Source: CAG-390 sp045633005 (GTDB taxonomy: Bacteria > Bacillota > Clostridia > Oscillospirales > CAG-272). Taken from it: a stretch of DNA of 56,319 bases. A program made the position numbers and the translations under genes. Of the stretch, positions 34,518-43,550 are shown piece after piece. Each line of letters starts with the position of its first letter. Positions within the stretch are counted from its first letter, which is position 1. The stretch covers positions 1 through 56,319 of the forward strand of contig JAZQXT010000057.1 of NCBI GenBank assembly GCA_045633005.1, read 5' to 3'. Below the pieces are notes generated by a model, which saw only the letters and a list, made by a program, of their open reading frames with translations, was not told the DNA's origin and did not search any database.

Positions 34518-35342
34518 ATGCTTTACGAAACAGTTAAAATTTGGGATAAGCATCCCGAGGCAACGCTTACCTCTTATGTCCTGACGAGCGACGACGAGCT
34601 TCGCTATCCGCCGCTTCCCACCGTTCTCGTCTGCCCCGGTGGAGGATATTCGTTTCTTTCGAGCCGCGAGGCTGAGCCCATTGCCATTCAGTTTTTGAAG
34701 GAGGGCTACAACGTTTTCGTGCTTATGTACAGCGTGGGCGCGGGGGCTGCTGATTACGCGCCCGCAATCGAGGTCGCGCTTGCTATCAAGTATATCCGCG
34801 ACAACGCCGAGAAATACAACGTTGACCCCGGCCGCGTTTTCACCTGCGGATTTTCCGCGGGCGGACACCTTGCCGCAAGCTCGGGCGTTTTCTGGAAGCA
34901 CCCTGCGGTAAGAGCGGAGCTTGGCGACAGCCCCATCGACATCGCCCGTCCCACCGCGACCATCCTTTCTTACCCCGTTATCACGGGCGGTGAGTTCGCG
35001 CACAAGAATTCCATCTGCCGCCTTGCGGGCAGAGCGGACAAGTCGGAGCTTACCGAGGAGGATATTTATAAATTCTCGCTTGAAAATCACGTTGACACCG
35101 ACACGCCCCCCGCATTCCTCTGGCACACCTTCGAGGACAAGGTGGTTCCCGTTCAGAACTCGCTTATGTACGCGTCCGCTCTGCGCGAGAAGAACGTTCC
35201 CTTCGAGCTTCACATCTTCCCTCAGGGGCCGCACGGACTTGCGCTGTCAAACGATCTGACGGGCGCAAACGTCAAGCCCGTGCCGCATTGCGCGTGCTGG
35301 GTGGAGCTGGCTGTGAAGTGGCTTCGCGACTTTTTTGGCTGA
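34518..35342 (+). CDS. Alpha/beta hydrolase, acetylxylan-esterase/BD-FAE type
   Basis: A 274-residue serine esterase. Oxyanion motif CPGGGYSFLS, nucleophile Ser113 in GFSAGGHLA, acid Asp in HTFEDKVVPV and His in GPHGLALS complete a triad typical of the short esterases that remove acyl groups from plant polysaccharides. There is no signal peptide, so it acts in the cytoplasm on imported fragments. It follows pepF by 11 bases (AAAGGGGAA as ribosome site), likely cotranscribed. The exact ester is unknown. Confidence 0.85.
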   Translation: MLYETVKIWDKHPEATLTSYVLTSDDELRYPPLPTVLVCPGGGYSFLSSREAEPIAIQFLKEGYNVFVLMYSVGAGAADYAPAIEVALAIKYIRDNAEKYNVDPGRVFTCGFSAGGHLAASSGVFWKHPAVRAELGDSPIDIARPTATILSYPVITGGEFAHKNSICRLAGRADKSELTEEDIYKFSLENHVDTDTPPAFLWHTFEDKVVPVQNSLMYASALREKNVPFELHIFPQGPHGLALSNDLTGANVKPVPHCACWVELAVKWLRDFFG

Positions 35343-35346
35343 TAAT

Positions 35347-35567
35347 GGACTGCCTCATTTAGCGCAGAACAAAAACACAAAAATAAGCAAATAAAGAAAA
35401 GACCGTTTTCTCATCCGAAAAGATGAAGAAAGCGGTCTTTTTTAGGTAGAAATCCTTGCGGATTTCGATTTTTATATGTGTTTTTTAGCCGCGCTTTTGC
35501 CCTCTGGCGTACCCCTGTACGCCGACGACGGCAAAATCACGTCTTCTGCATCTAACTGAGACAGTCC
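35347..35567. mobile_element. MITE-like element, copy 2 (221 bp)
   Basis: About 90% identical to copy 1 by eye and in the same orientation. Ends are GGACTGCCTCATTTAGCGC and, in reverse complement, GGACTGTCTCAGTTAGATG. Where it differs from copy 1, several changes are paired: AAAATAC / GTATTTT became AAAACAC / GTGTTTT, and GGGG / CCCC at the ends became GGA / TCC. Loop sequences differ freely (CCTC versus CCCT). It begins four bases after the esterase stop and ends three bases from the LCP stop, so both convergent genes end on it. Confidence 0.8.
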
Positions 35568-35570
35568 TTT

Positions 35571-36728
35571 TTAATTATACACCAAGTCGTACCATTCCCG
35601 CATGGTCCTGTCTGGGTCGGTAATAAGGATGTAGTAGCTCCAATATTTCCAACAGTTTGCGGACGGTATACGGAAGGTCTGAAAATCGTATGACGAATAA
35701 GAGGGAGCGTTGAGGATATATCCCACGAATTCCAAATAATTGATGTCGGTGGTAACGAGGGGAAAAACGCCGTCAAGGAAGGTCAAAAGCTGTGAAAAGC
35801 TCATAGTTTTTGCCTTTTCAAATGCGGCGGTAAGGATGTCCCTTTGGCGTCTTGTGCGGTTGAAGTCCACGCCTCCGCCCGTGGAGCGATTTCGCGCGTG
35901 CGCACGAAGCTCCGCACCGTTGAGATGCACGGTAGCGTAGCCGTCGGCATCAGCCTTTGAGGAGTCGAATTCAAGCTTGCTTGACGGCTCCCATTTTCTG
36001 ATAAACTCTGCCTCTGCCTTGTCGATTTTTATTTCAAGTCCGCCAAGGCGGTCGAATACGTCAACGGCTTTTTCGAAGTCGAGCTTCATATAATTGTCAA
36101 GCTTTATTCCGAAATTAAGCTCGATGGTGTCGATAAGCAGCTTTATTCCGCCCTTTTGGTGCGCGGCGTTCAGCTTCGTCCTGAGTCCGCCTTCAATGGG
36201 GACGTAGGCGTAGGTGTCGCGCATAAGCGAGGTGCAGGTTATCGTTTTTTCGGTATTGTTTATGGACGCTATTACCATAATGTCCGAAAGTCCGTTGTCG
36301 CTTACGTAGTCCGCGCCGATAAGCAAAATATGCTTTACGTCGTCGCCGTCGGGTGTAAGCACGGGCGGCTGTGGCATATCGGGGGGGAGGACGTGCGGCA
36401 CGTCGGTGTCGGACGGTGTGGGCGCGGTGGTGGATTCCGTAGAATCGGGTGCAGTTGTGTCGGGGGTAGTGGTATCACTCGGAAGCGACGTTTCGGGCGC
36501 GGGCGTGGTTTCGCTCGGCGCATCCGTTGGCGGCGCGTATGGGTCGTAGTCGATCGTGGTGATCGGCACGTAGCCGCCGTCAAGCGGGTCGAAATTCAGT
36601 AAGCCGTAGTAATATCGCGTTACGATGAAAAACGCCGTTGCAATAAGCGCCGCGAGCGAGGAGATGACGATTACGGATATCAGAATTATTTTTTTCGTTT
36701 TTGCGTTGTTGCCGTTGGTTTTTTTCAT
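35571..36728 (-). CDS. LytR-CpsA-Psr (LCP) family wall-polymer ligase
   Basis: A 385-residue membrane protein: one N-terminal span (IILISVIVISSLAALIATAF), a Pro/Thr/Asp-rich linker (about 65-115), then the LCP domain: HILLIGADYVSDNGLSDIMV, TCTSLMRDTYAYVP, then LGGLEIKIDKAE, and HARNRSTGGGVDFNRTRRQR with the conserved Arg cluster. LCP enzymes transfer lipid-linked glycopolymers to peptidoglycan. Its start lies three bases after the stop of the CapD-like dehydratase gene, so sugar precursor synthesis and polymer attachment are made from one message. Confidence 0.92.
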   Translation of the reverse strand: MKKTNGNNAKTKKIILISVIVISSLAALIATAFFIVTRYYYGLLNFDPLDGGYVPITTIDYDPYAPPTDAPSETTPAPETSLPSDTTTPDTTAPDSTESTTAPTPSDTDVPHVLPPDMPQPPVLTPDGDDVKHILLIGADYVSDNGLSDIMVIASINNTEKTITCTSLMRDTYAYVPIEGGLRTKLNAAHQKGGIKLLIDTIELNFGIKLDNYMKLDFEKAVDVFDRLGGLEIKIDKAEAEFIRKWEPSSKLEFDSSKADADGYATVHLNGAELRAHARNRSTGGGVDFNRTRRQRDILTAAFEKAKTMSFSQLLTFLDGVFPLVTTDINYLEFVGYILNAPSYSSYDFQTFRIPSANCWKYWSYYILITDPDRTMREWYDLVYN

Positions 36729-36731
36729 ATT

Positions 36732-38618
36732 TTACGACTTTTTGGGGTCAAATCGCTTGAATTCGGGAACTATGCGAAGCAAAAGCTCCTCGATTCCGCT
36801 GTCCTGCTCCTCGTGCGTGAGCGTTTCGTCAAGCGCGATGGAGCGAAGCTCCGCTATGGTGGAGTAGAGCAGAGCCGTGTCGATGTGCGTGGGTCTGCCG
36901 ATAAATATCTTTTCGTTTTCGGTAGCGGAAAGTCCTTCCTCGCGCGTGAGAAGCTCCTCGTAGAGCTTTTCACCGGGGCGCAGTCCCGTGTATTCGATGT
37001 CGATGTCCTTGTCGGGCTCGTATCCCGAAAGGCGTATCATCTTTGCCGCAAGGTCGGCGATCTTTACGGGCTCACCCATATTCAGCACGAATATCTCGCC
37101 GCCCTTTGCCATAGAGCCTGCGGCAAGAACGAGCTGAACGGCTTCGGGGATGGTCATAAAGAAGCGCGTTATTTCGGGGTGGGTGACCGTAACGGGGCCG
37201 CCCGCCGCTATCTGATTTTTGAAAAGAGGAATTACGGAGCCGTTGGAGCCGAGCACGTTGCCGAAGCGCACGGCGCAGAAGTCCGTGCCGCATCCGTCCA
37301 TCGACTCAACGATAAGCTCACAAACGCGCTTGGATGCACCCATAACGTTCGTGGGGTTTACCGCCTTGTCGGTGGATATCATAATAAAGCGCTCAACGTC
37401 CGCGGCGATAGCCGCCTCTGCGGCGTTAAGAGTGCCGATTATATTGTTCTTTACAGCCTCGGTGGGCGAGTCCTCCATAAGAGGAACGTGCTTGTGCGCG
37501 GCGGCGTGGATAACGAGCTGGGGGCGCAGACGGCGCATAAGAGCCGCAAGGTGCTCCTTGTCGCGCACGGACGCGATGTGTACCTCAAGGTCAAGGCTGT
37601 GTCCGTAGGCGCGTACCAGCTCCTGCTGTATTTCATACGCGTTGTTTTCGTAAATATCAACTATTATCAGCTTTTGGGGGTTGAAGCGTGCGACCTGACG
37701 GCAAAGCTCCGAGCCAATCGAGCCGCCGCCGCCCGTGACCATAACGATCTTGCCTGCGATATAGCCAGCAAGGCTTGTGTTATTGATGTTTATCGGCTCG
37801 CGTCCGAGAAGCTCCTCGGGCGTGATATCGCGCAGCTTTTGGATACAGCTTGCATCGTCGTCGTGGAAATCGTGAAGGCGCGGGAGCATCTTTATCTCAC
37901 AGCCCGAGCCCTGACAGAAATCAAGGATGCGCGCGCGGTGAGCGTTGTCAGCCGAGGGGATAGCGACGAGTATCAGGTCGACGCTGTGCTTTTTGGCAAG
38001 GCGAACGATGTCCTCGTTGCCGCCCTCGATGGGCATTCCGCAAATGGTACAGCCCTTCTTGCTCTCGTCGTCGTCAATTCCGACTACGGGCAAAAGGTCG
38101 CAATCCTTCGTTACGGCTATTTCGTTAAGCAGCGTGGAGCAAGCCGCGCCGCAGCCCACGACCATAACTCTTTTGCATTCGGGGTTGTGCTTTGCCTTAC
38201 GCGCGGATTTGAACGCGCGGTAGAAAAGGCGCACGCTTACCGTTCCCACGGATACTGCGAACATATTGAAGGCGAAAAATGCGAAAACGGGCGTGTTTCC
38301 GATATCTACAAGGCGTACTATGAGGTAAAACAGCGTACCTGCCACGATGGAGGCGAGGTTGCATATGAGATATTCGCGCGGCTGGGCGTAGCTCCAAAGG
38401 CTCTTATAAAGTCCCATGGCGGTAAAAACGCCAAGATAGGTGGGAATGGCTATTGCCACGAGCTTCCAGTAGGTCATAGCGTCGCCGATATCGTACATAT
38501 CAAGGCTGCAAACTAAATAGCAAGCAGACAAAAGCACGAATACAACGGTGCAGTCTAAAAAAATCGACAGAATTATTCGTATGTGATTGTGCCAAAATCT
38601 GGCTACTGATCTAAACAT
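36732..38618 (-). CDS. CapD/EpsC-like membrane nucleotide-sugar 4,6-dehydratase
   Basis: A 628-residue membrane protein. Four N-terminal spans are followed by a first Rossmann domain (VMVVGCGAACSTLLNEIAVT) and a second, catalytic SDR domain: VTGGGGSIGSELCRQ for NAD(P), HAAAHKHVPLMEDSPTEAVK, and FIMISTDKAVNPTNVMGASK, where Thr-Asp-Lys replaces the usual Tyr-x3-Lys start, as in UDP-GlcNAc 4,6-dehydratases. The likely product is a UDP-4-keto-6-deoxy-HexNAc for surface glycans. Its own promoter lies 62 bases upstream and the LCP gene is directly downstream. Confidence 0.93.
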   Translation of the reverse strand: MFRSVARFWHNHIRIILSIFLDCTVVFVLLSACYLVCSLDMYDIGDAMTYWKLVAIAIPTYLGVFTAMGLYKSLWSYAQPREYLICNLASIVAGTLFYLIVRLVDIGNTPVFAFFAFNMFAVSVGTVSVRLFYRAFKSARKAKHNPECKRVMVVGCGAACSTLLNEIAVTKDCDLLPVVGIDDDESKKGCTICGMPIEGGNEDIVRLAKKHSVDLILVAIPSADNAHRARILDFCQGSGCEIKMLPRLHDFHDDDASCIQKLRDITPEELLGREPININNTSLAGYIAGKIVMVTGGGGSIGSELCRQVARFNPQKLIIVDIYENNAYEIQQELVRAYGHSLDLEVHIASVRDKEHLAALMRRLRPQLVIHAAAHKHVPLMEDSPTEAVKNNIIGTLNAAEAAIAADVERFIMISTDKAVNPTNVMGASKRVCELIVESMDGCGTDFCAVRFGNVLGSNGSVIPLFKNQIAAGGPVTVTHPEITRFFMTIPEAVQLVLAAGSMAKGGEIFVLNMGEPVKIADLAAKMIRLSGYEPDKDIDIEYTGLRPGEKLYEELLTREEGLSATENEKIFIGRPTHIDTALLYSTIAELRSIALDETLTHEEQDSGIEELLLRIVPEFKRFDPKKS

Positions 38619-38679
38619 TTTAATGCTCCTTAGCGTTTGATGATAAAGAACTTACAGTTATACAAGCTATATATAATGT

Positions 38680-38708
38680 ATTATATAACAAAAGACGGAT
38701 TTTGTCAA
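38680..38708 (-). promoter_or_regulatory. Sigma-A promoter of the capD-LCP unit
   Basis: Minus strand TTGACA (38708-38703), 17 bases, TATAAT (38685-38680). Confidence 0.88.
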
Positions 38709-38720
38709 CCTTTATTGAAA

Positions 38721-38761
38721 AAAGGCAGCGGATGCGCGTATTTTTCGCATCCGCTGTCTTT
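38721..38761 (-). terminator. Intrinsic terminator after mltG
   Basis: Stem AGCGGATGCG / CGCATCCGCT with loop of about nine bases; on the minus strand it ends in CCTTTTTTC. It sits between the mltG stop and the next minus-strand promoter. Confidence 0.85.
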
Positions 38762-38766
38762 TAGTG

Positions 38767-40083
38767 TCATTCTGCTTCTTGTTTTTTGATCTGCGCGATG
38801 TTTTTATTATGCTCTGCAAGAGTCTTTGCATAATACATATTCATTTCCTTGTCGGAAACGAAGAAGTAATATTGCGTGGTCTCGGGGTACAGCGCACAGG
38901 TGATAGCCGTAAAGCTGGGGCTGCATATGGGGCTGGGCGGCAATCCCTCGCGCTCATAGGAGTTGTAGGGGTGGTCCATTGCCAGCTCCTCCTTGGTAAG
39001 CTCCGTTACGCGCTTGCCGCGCAGGTGGGACAGGTAGTATACCAGCGTGGAGTCACACTCAAGGTTCGGGTAGTTTTTGCTTTCAAGTCTGTTCCAAATG
39101 ACGGAGGAAACTATATCGTAGTCGTTCTTGAAATACGCTTCCTTTTCTATAATGGAGGCGATGGCAAGCGCCTCGTCGATCGTAATGCCGCGCTCCTTCG
39201 CGTACGCGCGAAGCTCGTCGTTCATTATCTGGTCAAAGCGGTCAAGGAGCTTGTATATATAGTATGCCTCGCTTTTGCCCATATAAAACTCGTAGGTGTC
39301 GGGGTAGAGATAACCTTCAAGGCGGTATATGCGGTCCGTCATATCTATATCGGCAAGGAAATCGTAGCCCTCGAAATTATAGTTATTTATAGTGTCGATA
39401 AAGCCTTCCTTCGTTCCTATGCCCTTTGATACGAACAGCGCGATGATCTCGTCAACCGTATAACCCTCGGGAATGGTTATTCTTATGACCTCGGTGCTTG
39501 AGGTCTTTACGAAGGCAAGGAACATCTCGTCGTAGTTCATATTTGGCGATATAGTGTAGTCGCCCGCGACGAAGGTGTATTTGGGGTTAGAGTCGATTCC
39601 CTTGAGCTGTGCGTAAAGGCGGAAAAGCCACGGATGCTCGATAGCGCCCGCATCTCCGAGTATCTCGGAAAGCTCGGTAGAGGTGGCGTATTCGGGGATG
39701 GTCACCTCGATCTCGTCGTCCTCCTTTACGAAGGCGAAAACGTCGTTTGCACAGCTAAGACCGAAGTATGATATCATAACAGCCATAGATACGATAAAGG
39801 CAACGTAGACCACCGCCTTTATTATCGCCATTACCGTGCTTTGCGACTCTGTCACGGTCCTGCCTATAAAGGGCTCGTCCGCCACGGGCTCGTCAAGCTC
39901 GGTTATTGCTTCCTCATACTGTTGTCTCGTATATCCGCAAATGACCTCGTCGCCTTTCTTGTGCGCCGCTTGTGGTGCGGACTCCTCGCTCGGCGAGGTC
40001 GAAAGACCGTCGGAGGGGATATTTGCGTCCTCGGTGACGGGTGTTTCGTCACGGGGCGTTTTTTCCTTGAAATCCTTAGACAT
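38767..40083 (-). CDS. mltG: Endolytic murein transglycosylase MltG
   Basis: A 438-residue YceG-like enzyme that cuts nascent glycan strands near the membrane. The first 80 residues are polar and acidic, one span is at about 84-110, a LysM-like segment follows (VTIPEGYTVDEIIALFVSKG), and the catalytic domain has EALAIASIIEKEA with the catalytic Glu, then VIWNRLESKNYPNLECDSTL and YNSYEREGLPPSPICSP. All family blocks are present. It is the last gene after DJ-1 and CPBP genes on the minus strand (gap 17 bases). Confidence 0.95.
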   Translation of the reverse strand: MSKDFKEKTPRDETPVTEDANIPSDGLSTSPSEESAPQAAHKKGDEVICGYTRQQYEEAITELDEPVADEPFIGRTVTESQSTVMAIIKAVVYVAFIVSMAVMISYFGLSCANDVFAFVKEDDEIEVTIPEYATSTELSEILGDAGAIEHPWLFRLYAQLKGIDSNPKYTFVAGDYTISPNMNYDEMFLAFVKTSSTEVIRITIPEGYTVDEIIALFVSKGIGTKEGFIDTINNYNFEGYDFLADIDMTDRIYRLEGYLYPDTYEFYMGKSEAYYIYKLLDRFDQIMNDELRAYAKERGITIDEALAIASIIEKEAYFKNDYDIVSSVIWNRLESKNYPNLECDSTLVYYLSHLRGKRVTELTKEELAMDHPYNSYEREGLPPSPICSPSFTAITCALYPETTQYYFFVSDKEMNMYYAKTLAEHNKNIAQIKKQEAE

Positions 40084-40100
40084 TTAAGTACCTCTTGGGG

Positions 40101-41063
40101 TTAGATTTTTATAAAAAGTGCTACCGCGTAGGTAACGTAGCAAAGCAGGGCGGTGGGGGAGAAGAGAGCGCCGAGAGTTGCCGAAACGCGCGGAAAGCGC
40201 TTTGCGAATTCATCCCATTGCGAAAGGGGGGCAGAGCTTTCCTCAACGTCAAGCTCGCGGTAATCGGACGGCAGATTTTGCCTTGCGTAGCTCCGATAAA
40301 GCCTTGCCGCCTCGGAGCAGAATATGAATGCAAAGAGGAGCGCGAGCGCCGTTACGATGAAGATGAACAGCTTTTCTCCGCCAAGGTCGTAAACCGTCTG
40401 TATCACGGGTCTGCCGAACACGGACAAAAGGTTTTGGCAAAAATGCACCACGATGGGCGCAAGGAGCGAGCGCGTGGCGTAAAGCGTCAGGGCAAGCACC
40501 ACACCCGCGAAAAAGAGCGAGAGGAAGTTTTCGGTATCAAAATGTATCATCGCAAAAAAGAGCGAGGACATAAAGATAGCGGAAAAACTGCTCCTGTGCT
40601 GATATTCGGCGCAAAGCAGACCTCTGAACACCGTTTCCTCGCAAATTGCGGGGAGCGCGGCGTACGCAAGTATCAAGTAGAGCGTGTCACCCACGCCGCC
40701 GTCGTTTTTGGAGATGAAAACGCCGTACAGGTCGTAGTTTTCGGACAGCGCGCTGTACCCTGCGGTATAGTAGCGTATCAGGAGCGAAGCCGTGCTGATG
40801 GTCACTATCGCCGAAATTATCAAGAGCAGATGTCCGAGTCCGAAGGGGGACAAGCGCATCTCGCTCGCATTCCCCGACGTAAGCTTTATATATATCGTTG
40901 CGGGGAGCATAAATATCAGTAATTGAAGCACTATTATTGCAACGTACTCGTTTTCGCGCGTCAGAAGCTCGCCCTCTAAAAACCGCGTGAGAAACAAAAG
41001 CAGAAACACCGCAAGCACCGCAAGCGGCGCGGTTATGCTTCGTTTATGTGCAAGCTTTTTCAT
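40101..41063 (-). CDS. CPBP-family intramembrane metalloprotease
   Basis: A 320-residue polytopic membrane protein of the CAAX-protease/bacteriocin-processing type. Motif 1 is ICEETVFRGLL (EExxxR), motif 2 SSLFFAMIHF and motif 3 APIVVHFCQNLLS supply the catalytic Glu and His residues. About eight spans. Substrates of such proteins are mostly unknown (prenylated proteins, peptide signals). Its ATG overlaps the stop of the DJ-1 gene (ATGA) and mltG follows. Confidence 0.9.
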   Translation of the reverse strand: MKKLAHKRSITAPLAVLAVFLLLFLTRFLEGELLTRENEYVAIIVLQLLIFMLPATIYIKLTSGNASEMRLSPFGLGHLLLIISAIVTISTASLLIRYYTAGYSALSENYDLYGVFISKNDGGVGDTLYLILAYAALPAICEETVFRGLLCAEYQHRSSFSAIFMSSLFFAMIHFDTENFLSLFFAGVVLALTLYATRSLLAPIVVHFCQNLLSVFGRPVIQTVYDLGGEKLFIFIVTALALLFAFIFCSEAARLYRSYARQNLPSDYRELDVEESSAPLSQWDEFAKRFPRVSATLGALFSPTALLCYVTYAVALFIKI

Positions 41064-41611
41064 TTTGAACTATCGGGCAAAAGTGCCGATGCCGCAAGCG
41101 AGGCGGCGACTTCGTCGCCCTTCAGCGCGGCAACTATCAGAATGCCGAACTCAAACGCCGCGCCCATTCCGACGGCGGTGATGACGTTGCCGTCCCTTAT
41201 CGCACGCGCATCAGAGGGGATATAGCCCTCAAGGTAGCTCTCAAAGCCGGGGAAGCACACCGCGCGCTTGCCGCGGAGCATTCCGCGCTTGCCAAGCACC
41301 GAGGGGGCGGCGCAGATGGCGCAGATAAGCGCACCGCGCTTTTCTGCCGCGTCAAGTGCCTTGTGAACGGCGGCGCAAGCGTCAAGGTTGAGCGTTCCCG
41401 GCATACCGCCGGGCAGTATAACGCCGTCGGGCGCGTCGTCGCAAAGCTCCGCGTCGGTTATGTCGGCGCAAACGGTTATACCGTGCGCACCCTCGATATA
41501 TTTTCCGCCGACACCGACGGTGGTCACTTCGATTTTCGCGCGGCGCATAAGGTCAAGCGGGCAAAGCGCCTCGCATTCCTCAAAGCCGTTGGCAAGAAAA
41601 AGATATATCAT
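41060..41611 (-). CDS. DJ-1/PfpI superfamily protein
   Basis: A 183-residue protein of the DJ-1 (ThiJ/YajL) type. Start MIYLFLANGFEECEA contains the conserved Glu; DGVILPGGMPGTLNL and ALICAICAAPSVLG carry the nucleophilic elbow with its reactive Cys. Family members protect against carbonyl damage or act as chaperones; the role here is not specified by the sequence. First gene of a three-gene minus-strand unit with the CPBP protease and mltG. Confidence 0.9.
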   Translation of the reverse strand: MIYLFLANGFEECEALCPLDLMRRAKIEVTTVGVGGKYIEGAHGITVCADITDAELCDDAPDGVILPGGMPGTLNLDACAAVHKALDAAEKRGALICAICAAPSVLGKRGMLRGKRAVCFPGFESYLEGYIPSDARAIRDGNVITAVGMGAAFEFGILIVAALKGDEVAASLAASALLPDSSK

Positions 41612-41693
41612 TTTTAGCTTCCTTGTTTTCGTTTATTATTATTTTACCTCAAAAAGCTCTGAAACAACTTGCAAAATGAGAAAATTTGCAATA

Positions 41694-43325
41694 TCAGTAA
41701 TAAAACTTCTTAATAACGTAAACGTACGCGACGACTATCATCACTATCACCACGGCGATAGCGGCTACGAGTATGATAGCGGGCGATGCGTTGCCCGTGT
41801 CGGAGCTGCCGTTTGCCGCGGTGGTTTCCGCCACGGTGGTCTCGGGCGCGGTAGAGGTGAAGATGAGAAATTGCCCCGTTTTTGAGTCGGTAAGGCTTAT
41901 GGCGTTGCCGTCTCGCTCAAGCTCGACAAGTTTTGCGCCCACTATCGTGTAGAGCTTTGCGTACTCGCCGCCGTCGGCGTTATAGGTCAGCCTTACGTCG
42001 CATTCGGGGGTGAATTTTTCGCCGTTTGGCACGACGACGCTTGCGTTTATAACGTATATGAGCTTTGCCTCGGGTACGAGTCCCGAAAGCTGTGCGTTAA
42101 GGTCGTCGACGTTTTTCTGCGTGAGCGTTTGTATTATCTCCTCCGCCTTGAGCGTTGCAAGGTAGGGGAAAACGCATCCCTCGCCAAGCAGTTCAAGGGT
42201 AAAATCGCCGCTTGTAAGAACGCCCGTCAGCTTTTCTATCGGAAGCTCCTCGACGTGCGAGCAGACCGTGCAGGTGTGCGCGTGCTTGCCCTCGACCTCG
42301 GCGGTGGGGGGAGTGATAAGGGTAAATTCGCCAAAGCTGTGTCCGAGGGGGGCAACGGAATGCTCGCTTACTACCTCGTGGCAGACGGCGCAAGTTACTC
42401 TGTCAAAGCCGACCTCCGTGCAGGTGGGGAGCGTTATATGCTCCGTGGGGAGGGGCGTGTGTGCGTGGTACGGGGAGAGCGCGACGGTTACCTTGAAGGT
42501 CAGGGTAAGTCCGCCGTAGTGAAGCGTTACCTCCTGCTCGCCAAGCACGGCGGAGTTAAAGCCCGAAAAGGTAAAGCCCTCGCTGACCTCCTCGCGCTCG
42601 CCGCTGTTGTAAACGGCAAGAACGGTACAGCCCTCGGGGGAGAATTCCTCGCCATCGAAATATTCTGTCTTGGGCAGGGTGATGAACGATATCTCCGATA
42701 CGGACGGTTCAAGGATGTTCAGTGCAAACGAGTCGGTAAATTCTCCGTAAGATACGCTGACGGTCTTTTCACCCGCCGTGGCGGAATCAAGCCCCGTCAG
42801 GATTATTTCGGGGGTCACTACCTTTTTATCGCCGTTGTTGTAGTATGCGGTGACCTCAAGTCCGTCGGTGTCTATCGGCTCGCCGACGAAGTATTCGGTC
42901 TTTGGGGGTTTTTTGGTTATTTTAATGGAGATGACCTCTATCGCCTTTACGGTTACGGTAAAGGTGGTGCTGTGCTCCTGATAGGTCACGGTAACGGTCT
43001 TTTCGCCCGCGGTGGACAGGTCTGCGCTCACCCACGCGGAGTTGAGCGTTACGGTCTCGCTTTCGCCGTCGGAATAGGTTATTTTTATTTTTGCGCCGTC
43101 AAGGGATAGCTTATCTCCCTCGAAATACTCGGTCTTTTTGGGCAGAGCGCTCATTTCGACGGAGCTTACCTCGGCGGGCGGAACTATGACGATAGGTGGC
43201 GTGGTGTCCTCGGCTGCATTGGCAAAAACGGGAAGAATAAAAATGCACAGCGCGAAAAGCACAAAGCCCACGATGCGCCGTATCGGCGTGTGGCTTATAT
43301 ATAATATTGGGCTTTTGTTTTTCAT
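41694..43325 (-). CDS. Surface protein with bacterial Ig-like repeats
   Basis: A 543-residue exported protein. A signal segment lies at about 15-36 (IVGFVLFALCIFILPVFANA). Three Ig-like (Big_3-type) repeats of about 75 residues follow, each built as LPKKTEYFEGDKLSLDG...ITYSDGESETV...STAGEKTVTVTY. Next comes a Cys/His block (TLPTCTEVGFDRVTCAVCHE, then HTCTVCSHVEELP) and a beta-rich domain. The C-terminus has SSDTGNAS, a span, and KKFYY, like a sorting signal without the strict LPXTG. Role likely adhesion or wall binding. Own promoter; transcribed divergently from the helicase gene. Confidence 0.85.
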   Translation of the reverse strand: MKNKSPILYISHTPIRRIVGFVLFALCIFILPVFANAAEDTTPPIVIVPPAEVSSVEMSALPKKTEYFEGDKLSLDGAKIKITYSDGESETVTLNSAWVSADLSTAGEKTVTVTYQEHSTTFTVTVKAIEVISIKITKKPPKTEYFVGEPIDTDGLEVTAYYNNGDKKVVTPEIILTGLDSATAGEKTVSVSYGEFTDSFALNILEPSVSEISFITLPKTEYFDGEEFSPEGCTVLAVYNSGEREEVSEGFTFSGFNSAVLGEQEVTLHYGGLTLTFKVTVALSPYHAHTPLPTEHITLPTCTEVGFDRVTCAVCHEVVSEHSVAPLGHSFGEFTLITPPTAEVEGKHAHTCTVCSHVEELPIEKLTGVLTSGDFTLELLGEGCVFPYLATLKAEEIIQTLTQKNVDDLNAQLSGLVPEAKLIYVINASVVVPNGEKFTPECDVRLTYNADGGEYAKLYTIVGAKLVELERDGNAISLTDSKTGQFLIFTSTAPETTVAETTAANGSSDTGNASPAIILVAAIAVVIVMIVVAYVYVIKKFYY

Positions 43326-43404
43326 GCGTAAAGTCCTTTTTTGAAAAATGTATACAGCGTGCGGCGCAAAAAACGCACCGTCGCCGTCAGGGTATTATTA
43401 ATCT

Positions 43405-43434
43405 ATTATACTGTATAAAGTGGAGTCTTGTCAA
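43405..43434 (-). promoter_or_regulatory. Sigma-A promoter of the Ig-like surface protein
   Basis: Minus strand TTGACA (43434-43429), 18 bases, TATAAT (43410-43405). Confidence 0.8.
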
Positions 43435-43488
43435 TCCTTGATAGAGTCTTTTATGTAAATTTATTTTTAAGTGCAGATTTCTTTAATA

Positions 43489-43517
43489 TTGACTTATATA
43501 AAGAATTATGTTATTAT
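43489..43517 (+). promoter_or_regulatory. Probable promoter of the helicase gene
   Basis: TTGACT (43489-43494), 17 bases, TATTAT (43512-43517); TATACT three bases further is an alternative -10. Confidence 0.55.
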
Positions 43518-43550
43518 ACTATATATATGCTTTTGTGGGAGGGCTGTGAA

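Noticed and set aside
32475..35567. Composite transposon carrying pepF and the esterase
   Set aside because: No transposase gene, no clear target duplication, and the inner genes look like their neighbours in codon use; kept only as a MITE-like pair.
35552..35776. Small minus-strand frame overlapping the MITE and the LCP gene end
   Set aside because: Out of frame with the conserved LCP protein and without a ribosome site.
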